From assembly GCA_007127615.1 (NCBI GenBank), contig SKZB01000387.1:1-7144 (forward strand): a stretch of DNA of 7,144 nucleotides, in the 5' to 3' direction. Under the pieces are notes generated by a model. That model had not been told where the DNA came from. It was given only the letters and a program-made list of their open reading frames with translations, and did no database searches. Positions 1-5,191 of the stretch are shown here, piece after piece. The stretch's first letter is position 1, and every line of letters begins with the position of its first letter. The position numbers and the translations under genes are program-made. The stretch is from Phycisphaerales bacterium. Its GTDB lineage: Bacteria; Planctomycetota; Phycisphaerae; Phycisphaerales; SM1A02.

Positions 1-1
1 A

Positions 2-91
2 AGCGCCGAGGCCCTCGGCATCGGCGTGCGCACGCTGGGGTTGAAGCTCAAGAAATGGAAGGAAGCGCGGCTGGTTGACGAATCGCTGTAG
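2..91 (+). CDS. C-terminal end of a sigma-54-dependent (NtrC/FlbD-class) response regulator, partial
   Basis: The reading frame is open from the window edge and ends at TAG 89-91, giving the last 29 residues of a protein. The peptide begins SAEALGIGVRTLGLKLKKW, which fits the Fis-type helix-turn-helix pattern A-x-x-L-G-I-x-x-x-T-L-x-x-K-L that closes most sigma-54 activators (NtrC, FlbD, FleQ, FlrC). These proteins bind upstream dyads and use an AAA+ domain to open sigma-54 promoters. The receiver and AAA+ domains would lie outside the window and are not seen. The gene sits immediately upstream of a sigma-54-like promoter and flgB, so a role as activator of this flagellar operon is a reasonable inference. 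Fis-type helix-turn-helices also occur in Fis itself and other regulators, so the class is likely but not certain. Confidence 0.7.
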   Translation, partial: SAEALGIGVRTLGLKLKKWKEARLVDESL

Positions 92-106
92 GCCATGCGG
101 CCGGCG

Positions 107-121
107 GCGCAATCATTGCGC
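107..121. promoter_or_regulatory. Activator-like dyad site A (GCGCA-N5-TGCGC)
   Basis: GCGCAATCATTGCGC is a perfect inverted repeat with 7-bp arms around a single central C. It has the same layout as NtrC-class binding sites: two 5-bp half sites separated by 5 bp. Its centre lies about 105 bp upstream of the predicted sigma-54 start, a normal distance for an enhancer-like site. No T-run follows it, so it does not look like a terminator of the upstream gene. Binding by the neighbouring regulator is an inference. Confidence 0.55.
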
Positions 122-136
122 ACTTCCTCGGACGAA

Positions 137-151
137 GCGCAGCGATTGCGC
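137..151. promoter_or_regulatory. Activator-like dyad site B (GCGCA-N5-TGCGC)
   Basis: GCGCAGCGATTGCGC matches site A at 12 of 15 positions. All differences fall in the central spacer, so both half sites are preserved. It starts exactly 30 bp after site A, about three helical turns, so the two sites would face the same side of the DNA. That arrangement suits cooperative binding of activator dimers. The centre lies about 75 bp upstream of the predicted start of transcription. Confidence 0.55.
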
Positions 152-179
152 CGCGGTGCCTCGGAATGAAGCGGTGCAA

Positions 180-193
180 GCCGATCGATCGGC
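180..193. promoter_or_regulatory. Perfect 14-bp palindrome abutting the sigma-54 promoter
   Basis: GCCGATCGATCGGC is its own reverse complement. Its last base is the first base of the -24 element. It could be an operator or an additional protein-binding site that modulates promoter access, but its sequence differs from the GCGCA dyads, so a different protein would be expected. It contains two GATC motifs, which might only reflect local composition. Confidence 0.35.
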
Positions 194-208
194 GGCATGA
201 AATTTGCA
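193..208 (+). promoter_or_regulatory. Sigma-54 (RpoN) promoter for the flgB operon
   Basis: CGGCATGAAATTTGCA matches the sigma-54 consensus TGGCACG-N4-TTGCW except at its first and sixth bases. The invariant GG (194-195) and GC (206-207) are exactly 10 bp apart, as required. Transcription would start near 219, leaving a leader of about 29 nt before the flgB ATG at 248. Sigma-54 control of flagellar genes is well known in Caulobacter, Vibrio and Pseudomonas. The activator-like gene just upstream supports the call. Confidence 0.75.
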
Positions 209-210
209 GC

Positions 211-230
211 GTACTGTCTACGGGAAGTAC
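211..230. repeat. Short inverted repeat across the predicted transcription start
   Basis: GTACT (211-215) and AGTAC (226-230) are perfect inverted arms separated by 10 bp, centred at about 220, close to the predicted +1. It could be an operator, but arms this short can arise by chance. Confidence 0.2.
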
Positions 231-235
231 TCGAC

Positions 236-243
236 GGAGCAGG
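236..243 (+). promoter_or_regulatory. Ribosome binding site that fixes the flgB start
   Basis: GGAGCAGG lies 4 to 8 bases before ATG 248 and is a good Shine-Dalgarno match. An earlier in-frame ATG at 197 lies inside the sigma-54 promoter and upstream of its predicted transcript start, so it cannot be used from that promoter. ATG 248 is therefore preferred. Confidence 0.75.
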
Positions 244-247
244 ATGC

Positions 248-682
248 ATGATTGCCGGACTGACCAACGCGGGCTCGATACCGGTTCTGGAGCGAACGAT
301 GCAGTTCGCCGGGCAGCGGCACGCGTTGATCGTCAACAACATCGCGAACCTGTCCACGCCCGACTACCGTCCGCTCGATGTCTCCGTCAGCGCTTTTCAG
401 AAGCAGCTCGGCGAGGCGATGGACGAGCGCCGGGCGCGGCACGGCAACCGCGGCGGCGAGCTCAAGCTCTCATCGACTTCCGAAGTGAATGTCGAGGCCG
501 GCGACATGACCCTTCACCCGACGCCCGCCGGGGAGAATATTCTCTTTCACGATGAGAACGACCGGGATCTGGAACGCACCATGCAACACATGGTCGAGAA
601 CTTCACGATGTATCGTTCCGCCGCGCAGTTTCTGCGCCGGGAGTTTGAAACCCTCAACCTCGCCATCCGCGAGCGATTGTAA
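248..682 (+). CDS. flgB: Flagellar proximal rod protein FlgB
   Basis: FlgB is one of the proximal rod proteins joining the MS ring to the distal rod, exported by the flagellar type III system. The 144-residue protein is close to the usual length of about 135-145. Near the N-terminus it has the rod-family signature: NNIAN at residues 30-34 followed by TPDYR at 37-41. The C-terminus has the expected amphipathic helix, with ENFTMYRSAAQFLRREFETL near residues 115-135, which packs against the N-terminal helix in rod and hook proteins. No signal peptide is seen, as expected for a type III substrate. The start at ATG 248 is chosen because the longer frame from 197 begins inside the promoter. It is the first gene of the operon and is followed after 30 bp by flgC. 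Confidence 0.95.
   Translation: MIAGLTNAGSIPVLERTMQFAGQRHALIVNNIANLSTPDYRPLDVSVSAFQKQLGEAMDERRARHGNRGGELKLSSTSEVNVEAGDMTLHPTPAGENILFHDENDRDLERTMQHMVENFTMYRSAAQFLRREFETLNLAIRERL
623..637. promoter_or_regulatory. Third copy of the GCGCA-N5-TGCGC dyad, inside flgB
   Basis: GCGCAGTTTCTGCGC preserves both half sites of the upstream dyads A and B. It lies in the 3' part of flgB, about 400 bp downstream of the predicted start. It is also a plausible codon string (Ala-Gln-Phe-Leu-Arg in the flgB frame), so it may be coincidence. Activators of this class can sometimes act from downstream positions. Confidence 0.25.
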
Positions 683-712
683 ACGCTGACCCCCGGAACA
701 GGGGATTGAATC

Positions 713-1117
713 ATGCTCGGCTCACTTGACATCTCGACCTCCGGCCTCATCGCCCAGCGAACCCGCCTCAATGTGGTCGCGGCGAATGTGGCGAACAAAG
801 ACACCATCCTGAACGAAAACGGCGAGTACGAGCCGTTCCGCCGCCGGATCGCCCATCTTGCGGCTGGAGATCCCAGCCGTGGCGAACCGATGGGCGTCCA
901 TGTGCGCGACATTGAACTGGACGACGGGACCCCGATGTTGAAGTATGAGCCCGGCTCCCCCTTCGCCGATGAGAACGGGTACGTCGGCTATCCGAACATC
1001 AATCCCGTGGTTGAGCAGATGAACGCGATGGAAGCGGCCCGTTCGTACGAGGCGAACATTGCGGCGATCGAGGCGACCAAGTCGATGACAAGCATTGCGC
1101 TGCAACTGCTCGGATGA
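713..1117 (+). CDS. flgC: Flagellar proximal rod protein FlgC
   Basis: FlgC is a second proximal rod protein, stacked with FlgB, FlgF and the distal rod FlgG. The product has 134 residues, the same as the E. coli protein. The N-terminus carries the family signature LDISTSGL at residues 5-12, then AQRTRLNVVAANVAN at 14-28. The C-terminal helix includes YEANIAAIEATKSM at 112-125, matching the usual Y-x-A-N...KSM motif. The GYVGYPNINPV stretch just before it is also typical. An AGGGGA ribosome site at 700-705 lies 7 bases before ATG 713. It is 30 bp after flgB and 23 bp before fliE, consistent with one transcript. Nothing is truncated or unusual. Confidence 0.97.
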   Translation: MLGSLDISTSGLIAQRTRLNVVAANVANKDTILNENGEYEPFRRRIAHLAAGDPSRGEPMGVHVRDIELDDGTPMLKYEPGSPFADENGYVGYPNINPVVEQMNAMEAARSYEANIAAIEATKSMTSIALQLLG

Positions 1118-1140
1118 TCCGCCCGGCCTGAGGAACTGAC

Positions 1141-1449
1141 ATGACCGATCCCCTGGGACTGATTGGAAAAACCACGCCGCTGGCGAAGCCGGCGCCGAGC
1201 CAACCGGGTTCGTCCCGCGCGGCGGACGGACCGGACTTCAAGGCGTTCCTCAAGGAGCAGATTGCCGAGGTCAACAAGCTGCAGTCTGATGCCCGTGAAG
1301 CGGTGGAAGATATTCACGCCGGTCGTCGCAACGATCTGGAGAACGTGATCCTGGCCACGGAAAAGGCCGACGTGGCCTTCAAGATGCTGCTCCAGGTGAG
1401 AAACAAGGTCATGGAAGCGTACGAGGAAGTGAAGCAAATCCGCGTCTGA
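1141..1449 (+). CDS. fliE: Flagellar hook-basal body complex protein FliE
   Basis: FliE is the adaptor between the FliF MS ring and the FlgB/FlgC rod, and is itself a type III export substrate. The protein has 102 residues, the usual size. After a Pro/Ser-rich N-terminal 30 residues comes FKAFLKEQIAEVNKLQ (33-48). The strongly conserved C-terminal half contains VILATEKADVAFKMLLQVRN and ends YEEVKQIRV, equivalent to the family's typical ending YQEIMRMQV. GAGGAA at 1130-1135 is a good ribosome site 5 bases before ATG 1141. The gene is followed by the only large gap in the operon (116 bp), which may separate the rod genes from fliF at the level of expression. Confidence 0.95.
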   Translation: MTDPLGLIGKTTPLAKPAPSQPGSSRAADGPDFKAFLKEQIAEVNKLQSDAREAVEDIHAGRRNDLENVILATEKADVAFKMLLQVRNKVMEAYEEVKQIRV

Positions 1450-1457
1450 GCCGATAA
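1450..1457 (+). promoter_or_regulatory. Possible sigma-28 (FliA) -10 element upstream of fliF
   Basis: GCCGATAA, directly after the fliE stop codon, is an exact match to the -10 consensus of flagellar sigma-28. The matching -35 (TAAA, ending 15 bp upstream) is not present; the bases there are GAAG. This is therefore half a promoter by consensus. It might be an internal start for fliF and the following genes, or chance. Confidence 0.25.
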
Positions 1458-1470
1458 CACCTGAATCATC

Positions 1471-1563
1471 GTCGGCCACGCCAGGAGGGCACGGTCGGCG
1501 GCGACGGAGACCTTGGTCATCCGCCATTTTTCGATTCCCCGCTTGCCAGGCATGGAGGCCGAC
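1471..1563 (+). repeat. Long-range inverted repeat touching the fliF ribosome site
   Basis: GTCGGCC at 1471-1477 is complementary to GGCCGAC at 1557-1563. The second arm overlaps the last two bases of the fliF Shine-Dalgarno GGAGG (1554-1558) and the spacer before the ATG. Pairing in the mRNA could reduce access to the fliF start. The arms are only 7 bp and 79 nt apart, so this is tentative. Confidence 0.2.
1497..1531 (+). terminator. Candidate weak intrinsic terminator or attenuator between fliE and fliF
   Basis: GGCGG (1497-1501) pairs with CCGCC (1521-1525), and GAC (1503-1505) can pair with GTC (1516-1518) inside it. The stem is followed by A and then five T's (1527-1531). A GC-rich stem with a short T-run resembles a Rho-independent terminator. 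The stem is interrupted, the loop is about 10 nt and the T-run is short, so partial read-through or attenuation is more likely than full termination within this operon. Confidence 0.35.
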
Positions 1564-1565
1564 GC

Positions 1566-3233
1566 ATGCAGGCCCTGCAGAACACGCTGGAACAGATCTG
1601 GAAGCAGGTGCGCGAACTTTCGTCCACCGCGAAGATGCTCATCGGTTCGATGATGGTCATCCTCCTGCTGGCTCTGTTCCTCATTGCCCAGTACGCCGGC
1701 GGCACGTCGATGGAGCCGCTCGGCCTTCAGCCCGGCATCAGCAGCGATGCCCGCGGAAGAGCGGTGGAATACCTCCGCGCTCAGAACATTCCCTACCGCG
1801 AGCGGGGCGGAGAGATCCACGTACCCGTCGACCGCAAATACACCATTCTGGCGCGCCTGACCGACAATGAGGTCATCACGCCCACCCAGATCGACTTCGA
1901 CACGCTCATCGAACAGGACAGTCCCTTTCTCAGCCGGGCGCAGAACGAGCGACGTTGGCTGAACGCAACGATGAACGTGCTTGGCCGGACGATTGCCAGC
2001 ATGAACGGCGTCGAATGGGCCCGGGTCGTGATCGACGAGCCGAAGAATCAGCACGGCATCGGACGGGCGCACCTGCCGGCTTCCGCTTCGGTGACCGTCC
2101 GCGCCCGGCGCGGGTTGGAACAGAACACCGTGGACGCGATTGCGGAGATGGTCGCCGGCGCCCACGCCGGACTTGAGGTCGAACACGTTCGGGTGATCGA
2201 CGCGGTGGCCGGCCGGGTGCACCGCGCGCGAAAGGCCGACCAGCTCAACGCCAGCAGTAATCTGGAAGTTCAGATCACCAAGGAGCAACTGGTTCGCGAA
2301 AAGATCTCCGAAACGCTCGCGTACATTCCGGGCGTGAACGTCGCCGTCAGCGTGACCGTGGACACGCGACAGATCATTCAACAGCGACGGGATTTCGATG
2401 AGCCGAAGCTCGGGGTGACGGGCGAATCCAGCCGCATCGTCAACTCCACCAATCAGACCGGCGGCCGGGAAGCCGGGGTCAGACCCAACACCGGTGCGAA
2501 CATCCGCGCCGGCGGAGGGCGAACCTCCACCCTCAGCGATGAGCGGACGGATGCCTCGATGATTCCGTTCGTCGGCAACTCCGACGCCCGGATCACCGAT
2601 CATCGCAGCCATCCTTTGCTGATCAACTCGACGATCGGCGTGCCGAAGTCGTATTTTGTTCGGCTTTATCAGGACCGTTTCGGGGACGAGGCCGCACAGC
2701 CCGAACCGGAACAGCTCGATGCGCTGGTGGAGGCGGAAACGGAAAGAATCCGCACCCAGATCGAGCCGTTGATAGATACCAGGGCGGTCGACGGCGCGGT
2801 GGCGGGAACAGTCATGGTCTCGATGATTCCTGATTTTGCGGTGGCCTCTCTGCACGGCTTCGGCGGCCCGATGGGTGCCGGTGAATCCGGCGCGATCGGC
2901 GGCCTGGTCAGTGAAGGACTGGTCAAGACCGTCGGCCTGCTCGCGCTGGCCATCGTCTCGCTGGCGATGATGTTCATGCTCGTGCGGAAAGCCTCCGTTC
3001 GTGAAGAGCTGCCCTCGCCGGAGGATCTGGTCGGCGTCACCCCGGCGTTGCGGGATGCGGAATCGGAACTCGTCGGCGAGGCCGCGGAGACCCCCGCGAC
3101 TCTCGACGGCGTAGAGGTCGATGAAGACGACCTGCGGCGACAGCAGATGTTGAGCCAGATCAACGAACTGGCAAGCCAGACCCCGGCGGAAGCCGCCGGG
3201 CTGGTCCGACGCTGGATGAAGTCCAACGCCTGA
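1566..3233 (+). CDS. fliF: Flagellar MS-ring protein FliF
   Basis: FliF builds the MS ring in the inner membrane, the base on which the rod, C ring and export gate assemble. The protein has 555 residues, close to E. coli FliF. A first membrane helix spans about residues 24-44 and a second about 455-473. Between them, the ring-building region includes the YscJ/FliF-type stretch PASASVTV from residue 171, followed by a VEHVRVIDAVAGRV segment. The C-terminal cytoplasmic tail is acidic and ends with a 35-residue helix (521-555, DDLRRQQMLSQINELA...) that matches the FliG-binding motif. The region around 353-364 (INSTIGVPKSYF) differs from the better known FliF consensus. GGAGG at 1554-1558 lies 7 bases before ATG 1566. 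fliG follows closely, fitting direct FliF-FliG binding. Confidence 0.95.
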   Translation: MQALQNTLEQIWKQVRELSSTAKMLIGSMMVILLLALFLIAQYAGGTSMEPLGLQPGISSDARGRAVEYLRAQNIPYRERGGEIHVPVDRKYTILARLTDNEVITPTQIDFDTLIEQDSPFLSRAQNERRWLNATMNVLGRTIASMNGVEWARVVIDEPKNQHGIGRAHLPASASVTVRARRGLEQNTVDAIAEMVAGAHAGLEVEHVRVIDAVAGRVHRARKADQLNASSNLEVQITKEQLVREKISETLAYIPGVNVAVSVTVDTRQIIQQRRDFDEPKLGVTGESSRIVNSTNQTGGREAGVRPNTGANIRAGGGRTSTLSDERTDASMIPFVGNSDARITDHRSHPLLINSTIGVPKSYFVRLYQDRFGDEAAQPEPEQLDALVEAETERIRTQIEPLIDTRAVDGAVAGTVMVSMIPDFAVASLHGFGGPMGAGESGAIGGLVSEGLVKTVGLLALAIVSLAMMFMLVRKASVREELPSPEDLVGVTPALRDAESELVGEAAETPATLDGVEVDEDDLRRQQMLSQINELASQTPAEAAGLVRRWMKSNA

Positions 3234-3254
3234 TTGAAGGAGCAGGGAACGCGC

Positions 3255-4295
3255 ATGGCATTTCGTCCCGGCCAAAAGCTGCCCGACAACATCGATGAAC
3301 TGGACGGCGTCGTCAAAGCGGCCATTCTGCTGCTGACCCTGGAACGTGAGTCGGCCGGCAAGCTGTTGCGCGAACTGCCTTCGGAGACGGTGGAGGAAGT
3401 CAGCCGGACCATCGCGTCCATCGGGGAGATTCCCTCTTCTCTCGCGGCCGCGGTCGTCGAGGAGTTCTACGCCCTGAAGATGGCGAGCCAGTACATGAAG
3501 GAGGGCGGTCTTGATCACGCGACGCTCCTCCTGAAGGATTCGCTGGATCCGTCCCTGGCGTCAAAGATGATCAACCAGATCCAGACGCAGGTTCAGAAGA
3601 CGCCTTTCTCATTCCTCCAGAAAGCCGAGAGCGAAAATCTGCTCACCTTCATTCAGGATGAGCATCCGCAGACGATCGCGCTCATCGTCAGTCACCTGCC
3701 GCACCACAAGGCCTCCGAGATTCTGATCGGCCTGCCCGAGCAGAAGCAGACCGAAGTCGTCCGCCGGGTGGCGAACATGGAGCAGACCAACCCGACCGTG
3801 ATCCGTGAAGTTGAAAGCGGGCTCGAATCGCGTCTGTCCAACATGCTGATGCACACCGTGGAGAAGGTCGGGGGTGTGGAGACGGTCGCGGAAATCCTCA
3901 ACCTCTGCGACCGCGCGACGGAGAAGTCGATCATGGAGGGAATCGAGGCGGAAGATCCCGATCTGGTCGAGCAGATTCGTCGGCTCATGTTCGTCTTCGA
4001 AGACATCATCAGCGTCGACGACAAGGGGATTCAGGCCGTCCTCAAGGAAGTGGACAACGACGAACTGGCGGTCTCGCTCAAAACCGCCAGCGACACGCTC
4101 AAGGACAAGATCTTCAGCAACATGTCCAGCCGCGCCGCGGAACTCATCAAGGAAGACATGCAGTACATGGGGCCCGTGCGCCTCAGCGATGTCGAAGCCG
4201 CGCAGCAGCGCATCGTGGATATCGTCCGGCGGCTTGAGGATGCGGGTGAAATCATCATTGCCGGCCGCGGCGGCGAAAAGGACGTCGTGGTCTGA
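3255..4295 (+). CDS. fliG: Flagellar rotor/switch protein FliG
   Basis: FliG sits on the cytoplasmic face of the MS ring. It binds FliF with its N-terminal domain, FliM with its middle domain, and interacts with the stator through its C-terminal torque helix. The 346-residue product is slightly longer than usual (about 331-340). It shows the EHPQ motif at 136-139 and MFVFED at 245-250. The torque helix region is conserved: the equivalents of E. coli K264, R281, D289 and R297 are K276, R293, D301 and R309. E. coli D288 is replaced by Glu (E300), keeping the charge. The frame can be extended to TTG 3234, immediately after the fliF stop, but ATG 3255 has a suitable ribosome site (AAGGAG 3237-3242 or AGGGA 3244-3248) and is preferred. 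Confidence 0.96.
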   Translation: MAFRPGQKLPDNIDELDGVVKAAILLLTLERESAGKLLRELPSETVEEVSRTIASIGEIPSSLAAAVVEEFYALKMASQYMKEGGLDHATLLLKDSLDPSLASKMINQIQTQVQKTPFSFLQKAESENLLTFIQDEHPQTIALIVSHLPHHKASEILIGLPEQKQTEVVRRVANMEQTNPTVIREVESGLESRLSNMLMHTVEKVGGVETVAEILNLCDRATEKSIMEGIEAEDPDLVEQIRRLMFVFEDIISVDDKGIQAVLKEVDNDELAVSLKTASDTLKDKIFSNMSSRAAELIKEDMQYMGPVRLSDVEAAQQRIVDIVRRLEDAGEIIIAGRGGEKDVVV

Positions 4296-4328
4296 CCGGC
4301 CACCGGACGCCCCGAAACGTCAACGCCC

Positions 4329-4346
4329 CCGCATGACCGAATGCGG
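4329..4346 (+). repeat. Hairpin in the fliG-fliH gap
   Basis: CCGCAT (4329-4334) and ATGCGG (4341-4346) are perfect inverted arms with a 6-nt loop, in the 74-bp gap between fliG and fliH. No T-run follows, so it is not a standard terminator. It could stabilise or mark processing of the mRNA between rotor and export genes. Confidence 0.3.
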
Positions 4347-4369
4347 ATCTCTGAACGTGTGAGTCATCC

Positions 4370-5191
4370 ATGCCCCTCATCAAGAACACACAGTCCAGTC
4401 GCCTGCTCAAGAACGCGATGGTTCTGGATCTGGGTGACCTGAAGAAGCAGGGTGAGCGCATCCTTGAGCGGGCGCGGGGTGAATCGAACGCCATCCTGGC
4501 CGAGGCGCGGGCCGAAGCCAAACGACTCATCGACGCCGCCGACGAACGCGGATACCAGCAGGGGCTCGAACGGGGGCTGGCCGAAGGACGTGAAGCGGGG
4601 CGCGCCGAGGGCCGCGAAGCCGCGCTCAAGGAACTGAAGCCGCAGCTGGAGGAGATTAACGCCGCCTGGCGGCAGACCCTGTCCGACTGGGAGCAACAGC
4701 GCAGCACCATGCTGCTCACCGCGCGCGAGGATGTGCTCTCCTTTGCCTTCGCGCTGGGTGAACAGATCGTTCGCCGCGTGATCGAATACGACCCGGCGGT
4801 GGTGAACAATCAACTCGCCGAGTGCTTGAGCGTGCTGGCGGGTCCGACTTCCATCGCCATCCACGTCAATCCGGAAGATCGCCCGATCATCGAGGAAGCG
4901 CTGCCGGGCCTCTGGTCCGAACTGGATCAGAAGATTCACGCCACGGTGCTCGAAGTGCCGGAGATGCACCGGGGCGGATGCCGCATCTCCTTCAAAGGCG
5001 GTCACATCGACGCCACGCTGGAACGACAGATCGAACGACTCGCGATCGCGCTGCTCCCTTGGGCGGATCCGCCGGTGGCCGAACCGGTGGAAGAGGCGCC
5101 GGGCCACGCCGCCGGTCCGGCCGAGACCGAGACCGAGACCGAGAACGAATCCGAAACCGATCCGAACCGCCGCGAGGATGAATCACCGTGA
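4370..5191 (+). CDS. fliH: Flagellar export ATPase regulator/stator FliH
   Basis: FliH binds and regulates the export ATPase FliI and links it to the C ring, acting as the peripheral stalk of the type III export apparatus. The 273-residue protein shows the FliH hallmark, a run of GxxxG steps with Gly at 61, 65, 69, 73, 77 and 81, within a charged helical N-terminal half (residues about 20-110). The C-terminal domain (about 110-240, with FALGEQIVRRVIEYDP and GGCRISFKGGHIDATLERQI) resembles the FliH/V-type ATPase subunit E fold. It ends with an unusual acidic, low-complexity tail of about 40 residues rich in Glu, Thr and Pro. The ribosome site is weak (GTGAG 4359-4363). The gene overlaps fliI by four bases (GTGA), suggesting coupled translation. 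The identity rests on pattern and position, as FliH diverges rapidly. Confidence 0.9.
   Translation: MPLIKNTQSSRLLKNAMVLDLGDLKKQGERILERARGESNAILAEARAEAKRLIDAADERGYQQGLERGLAEGREAGRAEGREAALKELKPQLEEINAAWRQTLSDWEQQRSTMLLTAREDVLSFAFALGEQIVRRVIEYDPAVVNNQLAECLSVLAGPTSIAIHVNPEDRPIIEEALPGLWSELDQKIHATVLEVPEMHRGGCRISFKGGHIDATLERQIERLAIALLPWADPPVAEPVEEAPGHAAGPAETETETENESETDPNRREDESP
5123..5158 (+). repeat. Hexanucleotide tandem repeat encoding a Glu-Thr run in FliH
   Basis: Three perfect GAGACC units (5123-5140) are followed by three degenerate copies (GAGAAC, GAATCC, GAAACC) to 5158. They encode alternating Glu with Thr, Asn or Ser at the FliH C-terminus. The 6-bp unit keeps the reading frame if copies are gained or lost, so tail length may vary between strains. 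Confidence 0.7.

Noticed and set aside
107..121. Palindrome as an intrinsic terminator of the upstream regulator gene
   Set aside because: No T-run follows the stem, and the same sequence recurs 30 bp downstream, which fits paired protein-binding sites better.
197..247. Upstream in-frame ATG extending flgB by 17 residues
   Set aside because: It falls inside the sigma-54 promoter and before the predicted transcript start. The added residues do not resemble FlgB, and ATG 248 has a better ribosome site.
1982..1997. Sigma-54-like sequence TGGC-N8-TTGC inside fliF
   Set aside because: GG and GC are spaced correctly, but it lies deep in the fliF coding region, over 1.2 kb from the next gene start, with no nearby dyads. 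It encodes conserved-looking residues, so chance is the simplest explanation.
3234..3254. TTG start for fliG directly after the fliF stop
   Set aside because: A ribosome site for it is lacking, while ATG 3255 has one and gives a normal FliG N-terminus.
1314..3518. A 734-codon open frame on the minus strand across fliE, fliF and fliG
   Set aside because: It is a mirror of conserved + strand genes in GC-rich DNA. The product is rich in Arg, Gly, His and Asp with no recognisable domain, and its span crosses three well-identified genes.
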